A stretch of 64,000 nt of DNA. Source: Aminithiophilus ramosus (lineage in GTDB: Bacteria; Synergistota; Synergistia; Synergistales; Aminithiophilaceae). The DNA is taken from positions 186,001-250,000 of the forward strand of contig NZ_CP072943.1 in the NCBI RefSeq assembly GCF_018069705.1, read 5' to 3'. This document shows positions 29,100-37,528 of the stretch, piece after piece; the stretch's first letter is position 1, and the number at the start of each line of letters is the position of its first letter. The notes beneath the pieces were generated by a model. The model ran no database searches and was not told the DNA's origin. It was given only the letters and a program-made list of their open reading frames with translations. A program made the position numbers and the translations under genes.

Positions 29100-29879
29100 T
29101 CAGAGGGGCGTCGCCGCATCGAGGAGACGCCTCGAATGGATGTCGCCGACGGCGTGGAGGCGGGACAGGTCGTCGACCCTTTCGACGATGCGGCCGTCGT
29201 TCATGAAGAGGACGGCGTCGCAGAGGTAGGTCACGGCCGTCAGGTCGTGAGTGATGAAGAGAAGGGAGAGCCCCTCGTCGCGGCGGAGCTCCGCCAGAAG
29301 GTCCATGACCTGGACCTGGACGGAGACGTCGAGGGAACTCGTGGCCTCGTCGAGAAGGATGAAGCGGGGGCGGGAGGCGACGGCCCGGGCGATGCAGATC
29401 CTCTGGAGCTGACCGCCGCTGAGCTGATGGGGACGGCGGCGGAGAAGATCGCTCGAGAGTCCCACCTTCTCCAGAAGGGCGAGAACCCGCTCCTTCCTGT
29501 CTCTTGCGCCGTCGCGGCCTTTTCTCAGCGGCTCGGCGATGATCTCCTCGACGGAGAAGCGGGGGTTGACGGAGGTGACGTAATCCTGGAAGACGACGCT
29601 GCAGGGGTGGAAGGAGGCCCCTCGCCCGGTGCCGTAGAGGTTCTTCCCGTCGACGGCGACCTCACCTCTGTCGGGTCGAAGGAGGCCGACGAGGACCCGC
29701 CCCAAGGTGCTTTTCCCGCTTCCGCTCTCGCCGACGATTCCCAGGCAGCATCCCTCTTCGAGGGTCATGGAGAGGCCCTGGAGGACGGGGTGCTGGCGGC
29801 GGTGGAGAAGCCCTCCCCTGCGGAAGGCGACGTGGATGTCAGAAGCCCGTAGCAGCGGGGGCGAGGAGGGGTTCCTCAT
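29100..29879 (-). CDS. nikE: Nickel ABC transporter ATPase NikE
   Basis: The 259-residue ATPase has Walker [10 protein letters not shown] (about residue 51), signature LSGGQLQRICIARA and Walker B FILLDEATSSLD with the switch ITHDLTAV. It belongs to the oligopeptide/nickel ATPase family and is the last gene of a nikABCDE set. It overlaps nikD by about 40 bases. Specificity is inferred from the NikA-like binding protein; the ATPases alone resemble DppF/OppF. Confidence 0.85.
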   Translation of the reverse strand: MRNPSSPPLLRASDIHVAFRRGGLLHRRQHPVLQGLSMTLEEGCCLGIVGESGSGKSTLGRVLVGLLRPDRGEVAVDGKNLYGTGRGASFHPCSVVFQDYVTSVNPRFSVEEIIAEPLRKGRDGARDRKERVLALLEKVGLSSDLLRRRPHQLSGGQLQRICIARAVASRPRFILLDEATSSLDVSVQVQVMDLLAELRRDEGLSLLFITHDLTAVTYLCDAVLFMNDGRIVERVDDLSRLHAVGDIHSRRLLDAATPL

Positions 29880-30708
29880 GGCGCGATCGCTCCTCTCGGG
29901 GGGTCGTCGCCTTTCTGAAGGCGTCGAGCAGCATGAGACGGGTGTCGAAAAGATGGCCGGTCCTCCGCGACCTGGGGGCGGAACAGATCCGCCTCAGGTC
30001 TCCCTGTTCGATGACCTCGCCCCTGTCCATGACGAGCAGGTCGTCGGCGATGCGGGCCAGGACGCCCAGGTCATGGGAGATGAAGAGGACCGAACAGCGC
30101 CGTTCCCTTCGGACTCGGTCGAACTCCTTGAGGATCTCGTCCTGCGTCACCGTGTCGAGGGCCGTCGTCGGCTCGTCGGCGATGATCAGGTCCGGACCGA
30201 GGAGGAGGGCCAGGCCGATCATGACGCGCTGGAGCATGCCGCCGCTCAGCTGGTGAGCGTACTGCCTGAAGACGTCGTCGGGATGGCGGAGACCCATGAG
30301 AGTCAGGGCGTCGAGACTGCGTCGTCGTGCCTCGGCAGGGGAGAAGGGGCCGTGCTGGCGGACCGTTTCGACCATCTGGGAGCCGATGGAGAGGAGGGGG
30401 TCAAAGGCCGTCATGGGGTTCTGGAGGATCATGGCGATTCCCGATCCCCGGAGCGCGCGCATCTCCTCCCGTCGCAGCGACAGGAGATCGCGGCCCTTGT
30501 AGGCGACCGTTCCGCTGACGCGGTACTCCGGGCCGAGAAGGCCCATGACGCTCTTGCAGGTCAGGCTTTTGCCGCTCCCGCTCTCCCCGAGGATCCCCAG
30601 GCAGGATCCCTTTCGGAGTTCGAAGGAGACGTCCCGGAGCAGCCTTTTTCCCTCAGTGCCGGAGCGGACCTCGACGGAGAGATTCTTGACGGCAAGCAGC
30701 GTTTCCAT
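29839..30708 (-). CDS. nikD: Nickel ABC transporter ATPase NikD
   Basis: The 289-residue ATPase has Walker [10 protein letters not shown] (about residue 40), LSGGMLQRVMIGLALL and [16 protein letters not shown], followed by FISHDLGVLARIAD. It forms the asymmetric ATPase pair with NikE. The start at 30708 lies 12 bases after the nikC stop region, with AGGAGA upstream. The C-terminal 30 residues (from SRRTGHLFDTRL) are variable. Confidence 0.85.
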   Translation of the reverse strand: METLLAVKNLSVEVRSGTEGKRLLRDVSFELRKGSCLGILGESGSGKSLTCKSVMGLLGPEYRVSGTVAYKGRDLLSLRREEMRALRGSGIAMILQNPMTAFDPLLSIGSQMVETVRQHGPFSPAEARRRSLDALTLMGLRHPDDVFRQYAHQLSGGMLQRVMIGLALLLGPDLIIADEPTTALDTVTQDEILKEFDRVRRERRCSVLFISHDLGVLARIADDLLVMDRGEVIEQGDLRRICSAPRSRRTGHLFDTRLMLLDAFRKATTPREERSRHEEPLLAPAATGF

Positions 30709-30720
30709 GGCAGTCTCCTT

Positions 30721-31539
30721 TCATGCCCTCTTGGGGTCCAGGATGTCTCTCAGGCTGTCGCCCAGGAAGTTGAAGGCCGAGACGACGGCCAGGATGGCCA
30801 AGCCCGGGGCGATCATCAGAGAGGGGGCCTGCATCATGACGTTCTTGGCCTCGTTCAGAATGGCGCCCCATTCGGCCGTCGGGGCCTGGACGCCGAGGCC
30901 CAGGAAGGAGAGGGTCGAGATGTTCAGGATGACCCAGCCCGTGTCGAGAGAGGCGAGGACGAGGACTTCCGTGGCGACGGCCGGCAGGAGATGGCGGAAG
31001 AGGATGAAGGCCGTTCCCGTGCCGACCGTCCTTGAGTAGGCCACGTAGCCCCTGTCGACGTACTGAAGGACCGATCCCCGGATCATGCGGGCGTACCAGG
31101 CCCATTTGACGAGGATGTTGGCGATGATGACGTTGGACATGCCCGGCCCCAGCATGCCGACGACGGCGAGAATCATCACCTGGCTGGGAAAGGAGAGCAT
31201 GACGTCGCAGAGTCGCATGAGGAGCTCGTCGACGGGGCCCTTGGCGTAGCCCGAGAAGAGGCCGATGGAGATGCCCAGCCCCAGGGTGCAGGCCATGGTC
31301 ACAAGGGAGAGGAGGACCGTGGGGCGGATGCCGTGGATCAGCCGGGAGAGGACGCAGCGTCCCAGGTGGTCCGTCCCGAAGGGGTAGGCGGCGCTGGGGC
31401 CCTTGAGCTTGGCCAGGATGTTGACCTTGTTGGGGTCGTTGAGGGGGAGCAGGTCGGCACCGAGCCCCAGGAGGATGACGGCGGCGATGAGGAAGAGGGC
31501 GATGGCGGCCGTCCTGTCGCGCAGAAGTTCCCGCACCAT
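30721..31539 (-). CDS. nikC: Nickel ABC transporter permease NikC
   Basis: The 272-residue permease has an N-terminal helix, the PFGTDHLGRCVLSRLIHG segment characteristic of DppC/NikC permeases, and the EAA-type loop region (GYVAYSRTVGTGTAFILFRHLLP). About six membrane spans are visible. The ATG at 31539 is preceded by GGAGGACC on the minus strand. It forms the channel with NikB, whose stop lies 2 bases upstream. Confidence 0.87.
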   Translation of the reverse strand: MVRELLRDRTAAIALFLIAAVILLGLGADLLPLNDPNKVNILAKLKGPSAAYPFGTDHLGRCVLSRLIHGIRPTVLLSLVTMACTLGLGISIGLFSGYAKGPVDELLMRLCDVMLSFPSQVMILAVVGMLGPGMSNVIIANILVKWAWYARMIRGSVLQYVDRGYVAYSRTVGTGTAFILFRHLLPAVATEVLVLASLDTGWVILNISTLSFLGLGVQAPTAEWGAILNEAKNVMMQAPSLMIAPGLAILAVVSAFNFLGDSLRDILDPKRA

Positions 31540-31541
31540 GA

Positions 31542-32474
31542 TCAGGTCCTCCTCAGTCGGGGATCGAGATAGCCCTGGAGAAGGTCCACGGCGAGGTTGC
31601 AGAAGACGAAAAGGAATCCCATGATCAGGATATAGGCCTGAATGACGGGGTAGTCGCGGTTGAAGATGGCCGAGATGCAGAGCCTTCCGATGCCGGGCCA
31701 GGCGAAGATGCTTTCGACGAGATAGGTCCCGGCGATGAGCTGGGGGACGCTCATGCCCAGGGCCGTCAGACAGGCGTGAAGCGAGTTGCGGAAGACGTGC
31801 CTCAGCAGGATGGCCGATTCGGAGAGGCCTCGGGCCCGGGCGTAGAAGACGTAGTCCTCGCCCATGTTCTCGACCATCTTGTTGCGGATGAGCCTGATGT
31901 AGGTCGATATGTAGGTCATGGAGAGGGTCAGGGCGGGCAGAATCAGGCTCTGCCAGGAGTCGCGGCCGCTCGTGGGCAGGATGTCGAGCTTGAGGGCGAA
32001 AAGCCACATGAGAAGCAGCCCCAGCCAGTAGTTGGGCATGGCCGTGCCGATGAAGACGAAAAGGCGCAGAGCCCGGTCGAGAGGGCCCTGGGGGCGCAGG
32101 GCGCAGACGATGCCCAGGGGAAAGCTGACGAGCAGGACGAGGGCCAGAGAGGCGGCGGCCAGTTCGAGCGTCGCCGGGAGGGCCCGGAGGATCTCGCCGC
32201 CGACGGTCCTGTTGTCGTTGGTGAAGGTGTTGCCGAAATCGAGGTGGAGGCTTCTCCATAGCCATCGGACGTAGCGGAGGAGGAAAGGATCGTCGAGGCC
32301 CAGCTCGGCCCGCATCCCCTCGACGGCCTCCTCGGTGGGCACGATGTCGTTGATCCTCAGGATGACTTCGGCCGGATCGGAGGGAATGAGAGCGACGAGG
32401 CAGAAGGCGAAGAAGGAGACGCCCAGAAGGAGAGGGACGGCCAGCAGAAGACGTTTCAGGAAATAGCTTCGCAT
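31542..32474 (-). CDS. nikB: Nickel ABC transporter permease NikB
   Basis: The 310-residue permease begins MRSYFLKRLLLAVPLLLGVS, a typical first helix of DppB/NikB permeases, and has the EAA loop (YARARGLSESAILLRHVFRNSLHA). Six membrane spans are expected. It is separated from nikA by a 67-base spacer that holds a hairpin, which fits lower expression than the binding protein. Confidence 0.87.
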   Translation of the reverse strand: MRSYFLKRLLLAVPLLLGVSFFAFCLVALIPSDPAEVILRINDIVPTEEAVEGMRAELGLDDPFLLRYVRWLWRSLHLDFGNTFTNDNRTVGGEILRALPATLELAAASLALVLLVSFPLGIVCALRPQGPLDRALRLFVFIGTAMPNYWLGLLLMWLFALKLDILPTSGRDSWQSLILPALTLSMTYISTYIRLIRNKMVENMGEDYVFYARARGLSESAILLRHVFRNSLHACLTALGMSVPQLIAGTYLVESIFAWPGIGRLCISAIFNRDYPVIQAYILIMGFLFVFCNLAVDLLQGYLDPRLRRT

Positions 32475-32489
32475 CGGAAAACTCCTCCC

Positions 32490-32523
32490 CTCTTCCCCCC
32501 CTCGCGACGGAGGAGGGGAAGAG
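32490..32523 (-). terminator. Hairpin between nikA and nikB
   Basis: CTCTTCCCC (32490-32498) is complementary to GGGGAAGAG (32515-32523), a perfect 9-bp stem. It lies directly after the nikA stop on the transcribed strand and has no T-run; a role in 3'-end protection of the nikA message or partial termination is likely. Confidence 0.55.
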
Positions 32524-32541
32524 ACGGACGGTCCCGGGCCG

Positions 32542-34122
32542 CTAGTCGGCCAGGGACATCTTCTCGAAGGGAACCTCGAACTGCGAGGGATTGTAGGTGA
32601 CGCCGAGGACCCGGTCGCTGAAGATGGCCCTGTTGCGCTCGTAGGTCAGGGGCAGGTAGACGGCCTCTTCATGGAGCGTCGTCAGGATGGAGGTGAAGAG
32701 CTCCTGACGCCTGTCCGCGTCGGTGGTGACGAGGACCCTGGCGATCCGGTCGTCGAGGTCGGCCTTGCAGGCCAGCCCCTGCTGGGCGGCGTAGTCGCCG
32801 TAGACGACGGTTCTCATGGCGCTGAGGAAGGACTGGGGATCGTAGGGCGTCCCCCAGGAGATGTTGAAGACGATGTCGAAGTCGCCCGCCTTCTGGCGGT
32901 CGCGGTAGGACTGCTCCTCTTCGCCGAGGATCTTCAAGTCGACGCCCAGCTCGGCCCAGAGGCTCTGGAAGTATTCGGAGAGGGTCTTCTCGGAGACGCT
33001 GTTGCTGTTGTAGAGGAGCGTCATCTGGAGCGTCTCGCCCTGGCGGCTGCGGAAGGGCCGGCCCGCCTCGCGGACCCAACCGGCCTCGTCCAGGAGCCGT
33101 CCTGCCGCCTCGAGATCGAAGGCGTAGGACTTGAGGTCGACGTCGCAGTAGGGGACGGTGCGGGCAAGAACGGTGTCGGCGGGGCTTTCGATGCCGTTGA
33201 AGATCCCCTCGGAGAGGGCCTTCTTGTCGACGGCGTGCTGAAGGGCCTGGCGGACCTCTCGCTGGGTGAGGGCTCCCTTCGTCGTGTTGAGAAGGAGCAT
33301 GCGCGTCGAAACGGGATCGGAGAGAGAGGTGACGAAGCCCTTCTTTCCCCGGAAGCGCTCCAGCGTGTCGGCGTCGATCATGTTCTTGCCGTAGATCAGG
33401 TCGATCTCGCCCTTCTCGAGGGCCAGAACGCGCGTCTGGTTGTCGGGAATGACGCGGACCTTGATGGTCCTGATGGAAGGTTTCTCACCCCAGTAGTTCT
33501 CGTTGCGGACGAAGGTCGCCTGCTGATCGACGACGTTCTCGGCCAGGACGTAGGGGCCCGTGCCGATGTGGCCCGTCACGCCTTTTTTCGTCGTCCCCTC
33601 CTTCATGCACCGGGGAGAGATGAAACGCATGGGGCGGGTGACGCCCAGCTCGGTGAGCATGGGGAAGTAGGGCTCCTTGAGGCGGATCCGGAGGGTGTGG
33701 TCGTCGACGGCGTCGACGCCCTCCATGAGACGGACCATTTCCAGCCAGCCGTGGCGTTCGATGTTGTCCAGGACGGCGTCGAAATTGGCCTTGGCCGCCG
33801 CGGCGTCGAAGGGCTCTCCGTCGGAGAAGGCGACGTCCCGGCGGAGATGGAAGGTGTAGACCCGTCCGTCGTCGGAGATCTCCCAGCTCTCGGCGAGCCA
33901 GGGCTCGATGCCGTCAGGGGTGATCTTCACCAGGGACTCGTAGAGAAGGTTCTGGGCGTAGAGCTCGCCGCCGTAGAGGTGGGGGTTCAGGTCGCGGATG
34001 TCGCGGAAGTTGACGTAGACGAGGGTCTCCTTTTCCGAGGCGGAAGAGGGAGCGGCCAGGGAGAGAACTCCCAGGAAGAGCGATGCCAGGACGAGCGACA
34101 GGGCGAGACAGACCTTCTTCAA
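32542..34122 (-). CDS. nikA: Nickel-binding periplasmic protein NikA
   Basis: The 526-residue protein has a signal peptide (LALSLVLASLFLGVLSLAAPSSA) and is recognisably NikA: RDLNPHLYGGELYAQ-like start (IRDLNPHLYGGELYAQN), FVRNENYWGEKPSIRTI, DLIYGKNMI, LLNTTKGA and WGTPYDPQSFLSAMR all parallel E. coli NikA. It should bind nickel held by small organic ligands in the periplasm. In E. coli NikA the metal complex is contacted by His416 and aromatic residues; the corresponding segment here keeps W-G-x-P-Y-D-P but not the exact His, so the bound complex may differ. A short GCCCCC-GAA-GGGGGC hairpin (34149-34163) precedes the gene. Confidence 0.88.
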   Translation of the reverse strand: MKKVCLALSLVLASLFLGVLSLAAPSSASEKETLVYVNFRDIRDLNPHLYGGELYAQNLLYESLVKITPDGIEPWLAESWEISDDGRVYTFHLRRDVAFSDGEPFDAAAAKANFDAVLDNIERHGWLEMVRLMEGVDAVDDHTLRIRLKEPYFPMLTELGVTRPMRFISPRCMKEGTTKKGVTGHIGTGPYVLAENVVDQQATFVRNENYWGEKPSIRTIKVRVIPDNQTRVLALEKGEIDLIYGKNMIDADTLERFRGKKGFVTSLSDPVSTRMLLLNTTKGALTQREVRQALQHAVDKKALSEGIFNGIESPADTVLARTVPYCDVDLKSYAFDLEAAGRLLDEAGWVREAGRPFRSRQGETLQMTLLYNSNSVSEKTLSEYFQSLWAELGVDLKILGEEEQSYRDRQKAGDFDIVFNISWGTPYDPQSFLSAMRTVVYGDYAAQQGLACKADLDDRIARVLVTTDADRRQELFTSILTTLHEEAVYLPLTYERNRAIFSDRVLGVTYNPSQFEVPFEKMSLAD

Positions 34123-34200
34123 ATAAAACGACCTCCTCGATCGATTCTGCCCCCGAAGGGGGCGCGTTCTCCTCTTTTCCGACTTTTAAAAAAGAGGGAA

Positions 34201-35415
34201 TCAGGCTGGGGATTGAGGGACGACGCTCCTCCGGTTCGCTCTCTCCGACGTCGCCGCGTGGCGGCCGAGGAGCGCGGCGGCCATCAGCCCGACGAGGGTG
34301 AGACCGCCGATGAGCGAAAGGGGATGGAGCTCCCAGAGCCAGGCCGTCAGGGCCCCTCCCGAGGCGCCGGCGACGCCGGCGAAGAGGTAGAAGACGCCGA
34401 AGCAGACGCCCTGGCGCCGCTCGCCTCCCATTTCGGGGATCATGCTCAGGGCCGGCGGAAAGACGGTCATCATGCCCAGCGTCAGCAGCGTCGTCGTGAC
34501 GAGGGTGTTGACGGAGACGGGTCCGACGGATCCGACCCGCAGAAGCAGGAAGGGAAAGGCCAGGGCCATGAGGCCCATGCCCGCCGCCAGGCGCAGGGGG
34601 CGTGAAAAACGCCCCACGACGAAGCGGGAGAGAGGCATCTGGAGCGCGACGCTCAGAAGGGCCGAGAGGGTGAACAGGGCCGCCACGGAGCCGTCGTTGG
34701 GGGAGCTTAGGGGCAGCAGAAGGTAGAGCTGGTTGAACATCAGATAGTAGGCCGACATGAGAAGGCAGAAGATCAGGAAGTCCCTTCGCCGGAAGACGGC
34801 GACCCAGTCGGTCAGAACGGGAAGGGAGGAGTTCCTCTCCGTCCCCTCCAGGCGGGGGAGGTGGAACCACTGGAGGAGGAGAAGAAGAAAAAAGACGGCG
34901 GCGGCGACGGCGCAGAGAGTGGAAAATCCGTATCGGAGCAGGGCGAGGCCGCAGAGGGGCCCCGCAAGGGCGCCGGCCTGGCTGGTCACGTTCTGGAGGG
35001 CGTAGACGCTCTCCCTCTCGGGGTGATCCTCGGTCAGCCTGGCCAGAAAGGCCTGGTAGGCGGGAGAGAAGAGGGCTCCGGCCAATCCCGTGAGAAAGGC
35101 GGCGCCGACGACGGCCCAGGGACGGAGGGCGACGCCGAAGAGGCCGAAGCCCAGGACCCTCAGGGCGCAGCCGGCGAGGATGACCGTCTGGTAGTTGAAA
35201 CGGTCGGCCAAGGTTCCGCCGACCAGGAAGAGCCCCTGCTGGCTCAGCATGCGAAAGCCCATGACGAAACCGGCGAAGGCGGCCGACAGCCCCAGATCCT
35301 CGGTGAGATGGCGCGTCAGGTAGGGCAGAAGCATGTAGAAGCCGACGTTGAAGCCCAGATTGTTGACGAGAAGGACCTTGACGGGAAGGGGGAGGCTCAG
35401 GGCGAAGGAGAACAT
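34201..35415 (-). CDS. MFS transporter
   Basis: The 404-residue protein has twelve probable membrane helices and the MFS loop signature GGTLADRFNYQTVI (about residues 67-80). Its start at 35415 lies within the end of the ATP-grasp gene (19-base overlap) with GGAAAGG upstream, so the two are translationally coupled. Directly downstream is nikA, 79 bases away. In this setting it most likely exports, or imports, the product of the ATP-grasp ligase. The direction is inference. Confidence 0.85.
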   Translation of the reverse strand: MFSFALSLPLPVKVLLVNNLGFNVGFYMLLPYLTRHLTEDLGLSAAFAGFVMGFRMLSQQGLFLVGGTLADRFNYQTVILAGCALRVLGFGLFGVALRPWAVVGAAFLTGLAGALFSPAYQAFLARLTEDHPERESVYALQNVTSQAGALAGPLCGLALLRYGFSTLCAVAAAVFFLLLLLQWFHLPRLEGTERNSSLPVLTDWVAVFRRRDFLIFCLLMSAYYLMFNQLYLLLPLSSPNDGSVAALFTLSALLSVALQMPLSRFVVGRFSRPLRLAAGMGLMALAFPFLLLRVGSVGPVSVNTLVTTTLLTLGMMTVFPPALSMIPEMGGERRQGVCFGVFYLFAGVAGASGGALTAWLWELHPLSLIGGLTLVGLMAAALLGRHAATSERANRRSVVPQSPA

Positions 35416-36707
35416 GACGACCTTTCCGACGCGCCGCCGCACCCGCAGGATCGGGGGCGGATGAGGGCCGTCAGGCGGGAGAGGGCCTCCTCGGCCATCC
35501 TCCCCGCGCCCAGGCCTTCCCGATCTTCGGCGAGGACATGGCCCAGGTAGCAGTCGTTGTCGTCCGGCCGGAGGACTTCCGTCCCCGGCGCAGAGAGAGA
35601 GCAGCGGACCACGCCGGGGCTGGCTTTCGCCTCCGCCTCGCCCCGAAAGCCGGCGAGAATCCCCTCGGAGGAGGGAAGAAGGAAGGCCACGGCGGCGCTC
35701 TTCGGCCGCTCCGCCTCGACCGCTTCTCTCGGCTCCTCTCCCAGGGCGACCTCGACCATCTGCGTCAGGGGGTTCAGCCCCGTCACCCGCTCGACCAGCT
35801 CGGAGATGTAGTTGCCGCCGATGCGGGGATTCATCTCGATGATGCGCGGTCCCGACGACGTCATGCGGATCTCGACGTGGGCCGTTCCCTCGACGTAGCC
35901 CATGGCCGAAAGAGCTTCGGCGGCGTGGGCCCCGATGGCTCGGGCCGATTCGGCGGGGAGGTCGGCGGGGAACATGTGTCCCCGCTCGACGAAGCCCCCC
36001 TCGCCGCCCAGCCTCTTGTCGGTGATGCCCGACAGGAAGATCTCCCCCCGACGGGCGCAGCATTCGACGCTGAACTCCTCGCCGGAGAGGTACGATTCGA
36101 CGAGGGCGCCCGAGGCTCTCTTTCTCCCCCTCGGGTTGGCGGGGTGAGAGAGGACGGCCCCGATGGCCCTTCGCATCTGATCGACGGAGTGGACCTTGCG
36201 GACGAGGGTGCTGCCGCTCATGTCCAGAGGTTTGACGATGGCGGGCAGACCCGTCGCTCCGGCGGCCGCCTCGGCCTCCTCTTCCGACAGGGCAAGGAAG
36301 AAGGAGGGGCCGGGCAGTCCCTTACGGCGGAGGGCCTGGCGCATGAGGTGTTTGTCCGTCATCGAGGCGAGGACCTCGGCGGGGGAGGAGGGGAGGCGGA
36401 ACCTCTCGGCGACGGCGGCGACGAGGGGGAGATAGCCGTCGCAGCTGCTGATCACGCCCGAGATCGCCTCGTCGCGGAAAAGCCCCTCGCAGAGGGAAAG
36501 GAAGGAGGCCTCGTCGCGGGTATCGCAGCGCAAGACGCGATCGGCCAGGGCCACGACGGGGTGGAGGCCTCCGTCGGGACTGTAGCGGTTATAGAAATCG
36601 GGGTCGTCTGTCGCCAGAATGAAGCGGTGACCGAGCTCCCTGATCTTGCGGGGCAGCAGGATCCCCGAGGCGAAACGCCAACTTTCGATCATCAGCAGCG
36701 TCTTCAG
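35397..36707 (-). CDS. ATP-grasp carboxylate-amine ligase
   Basis: The 431-residue frame from ATG 36692 starts MIESWRFASG. A better start is a CTG at 36707, five codons earlier (CTG-K-T-L-L-M-I-E), which completes the first beta strand and has AAGGAGG exactly 8 bases upstream. The protein has the pre-ATP-grasp fold, then LPAIVKPLDMSGSTLVRKV (ATP-binding loop, about residue 155), VESYLSGEEFSVEC, and the Mg/ATP site AHVEIRMTSSGPRIIEMNPRIGG. Such enzymes join a carboxylate to an amine through an acyl phosphate and include L-amino-acid ligases and siderophore synthetases. Position at the head of the MFS-nikABCDE run suggests it makes a small peptide-like metal chelator. Confidence 0.82.
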   Translation of the reverse strand: MKTLLMIESWRFASGILLPRKIRELGHRFILATDDPDFYNRYSPDGGLHPVVALADRVLRCDTRDEASFLSLCEGLFRDEAISGVISSCDGYLPLVAAVAERFRLPSSPAEVLASMTDKHLMRQALRRKGLPGPSFFLALSEEEAEAAAGATGLPAIVKPLDMSGSTLVRKVHSVDQMRRAIGAVLSHPANPRGRKRASGALVESYLSGEEFSVECCARRGEIFLSGITDKRLGGEGGFVERGHMFPADLPAESARAIGAHAAEALSAMGYVEGTAHVEIRMTSSGPRIIEMNPRIGGNYISELVERVTGLNPLTQMVEVALGEEPREAVEAERPKSAAVAFLLPSSEGILAGFRGEAEAKASPGVVRCSLSAPGTEVLRPDDNDCYLGHVLAEDREGLGAGRMAEEALSRLTALIRPRSCGCGGASERSSCSPSP

Positions 36708-36778
36708 CGCGAGAACCTCCTTTTCGGGGGAGAGGGCCCGTCGGCTCCGATGGCGGGGCGTGAAGGCCGAAGGCGTCC

Positions 36779-36838
36779 TTAGTTTGATGAATCAAACCGA
36801 GGAGCACAAGAGTAACGGTTGCTGCTGTGACTTGTCAA
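36779..36838 (-). promoter_or_regulatory. Promoter and operator of the ATP-grasp/MFS/nik operon
   Basis: Minus-strand TTGACA (36838-36833), 18 bases, TACTCT (36814-36809), then the operator at 36779-36800 (core TTTGATTCATCAAA). The operator occupies the expected start point and early transcribed region, so a repressor bound there would block initiation. This is the only clear promoter found upstream of the seven-gene run. Confidence 0.78.
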
Positions 36839-36902
36839 GTCGCTACTTTGTTCCCGCATCCGCAGGCCCTTCAGGACAAACGCCCCCGGCTCCACCGATT
36901 CA

Positions 36903-37001
36903 AGGCCCGTCCCGATCGTCTCGCCGATGCGGGGTCGAGGCAACCGCCGTCTTCCTGTCGGACCCGATGGAGGCGTCCCTCCCGTTTTGCCTGTGGATCG
37001 G
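36903..37001 (+). repeat. Dispersed intergenic repeat, copy Y
   Basis: This stretch of about 100 bp aligns with 55397-55506. Shared blocks include TCGAGGC.ACCG, CGGAC..GATGGA and the identical GTTTTGCCTGTGGATCGG. Neither copy is coding. It lies between the ATP-grasp promoter and the small-RNA-like units. Confidence 0.6.
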
Positions 37002-37082
37002 AGTTCTTGCCGTGACATTCCGCTCGCCGAGAGGAGGGGGTCGTTTCCTCGTGGCCGACCGCGACGGGGCTCTCTCCGCGTA

Positions 37083-37222
37083 AAGTAATGGGGCCTCGCG
37101 AGAGGCCCCATTACTTCTTCGGGGGGGGGTGGTGATGGGAACATTCTGTCTTTCCTGCATGGGCAGAAGGAAAGAGGCAGAAAAGGAGGAAGGGATGGAA
37201 TCTTTGTTTGATCTCTCAAACT
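37083..37222 (-). ncRNA. Putative structured small RNA, copy 1
   Basis: A transcript from the promoter at 37257-37229 would run about 140 nt leftward and end in a perfect 15-bp stem with a four-base loop (37083-37116). It also contains a CTTTCCT/AGGAAAG hairpin (about 37150-37173), a run of nine C, and CCTCCTTTTC (37189-37180), complementary to a Shine-Dalgarno region. A second copy lies 440 bp away. Three base pairs of the terminal stem differ between copies by compensatory changes, which supports a folded RNA. No convincing reading frame with a ribosome site is present. Confidence 0.6.
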
Positions 37223-37257
37223 AAGGAGAGTATAGAAGCCCTTCTCTTTCCTGTCAA
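37203..37257 (-). promoter_or_regulatory. Promoter and operator of small RNA copy 1
   Basis: TTGACA (37257-37252), 17 bases, TATACT (37234-37229) on the minus strand, a near-consensus sigma70 promoter, followed directly by the operator at 37203-37224 (core TTTGAGAGATCAAA). The same arrangement is found at 28998, 36779 and 37650. Confidence 0.8.
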
Positions 37258-37275
37258 GCCCCTTTAGACATAAAG

Positions 37276-37300
37276 CGGACCAGATTCGTCCGGTTTTCTT
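37276..37300. terminator. Hairpin between the two small-RNA units
   Basis: CGGAC (37276-37280) pairs with GTCCG (37288-37292), followed on the plus strand by GTTTTCTTT. It separates the promoter of copy 1 from DNA upstream and has a counterpart upstream of copy 2. Confidence 0.5.
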
Positions 37301-37528
37301 TCGCCGCGAAAAACCTCCTGTCCTCCCGTAGGAGCCTCTACCTTTTCGGCCGGAGCGGGAAGGCTCCGGCCCGGAGGAGCCGAGGGTCCCGGCGCCTTCG
37401 CCGAGGGAGCCGGTGACGGCGGGTTTCGGGAAAGAGACGTCCCGGAGGCCGCCGGTGCGACGGACGGCTTCGAAAAGAGAAGCGATTGTCCCTTCTCGGT
37501 GACAGCGATCGTTTTTTCCAGGTCACAT

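Noticed and set aside
29100-34122. Dipeptide (Dpp) transporter instead of nickel transporter
   Set aside because: ATPases and permeases fit both, but the binding protein follows E. coli NikA in several specific segments (LNPHLY, FVRNENYWGEKP, WGTPYDP).
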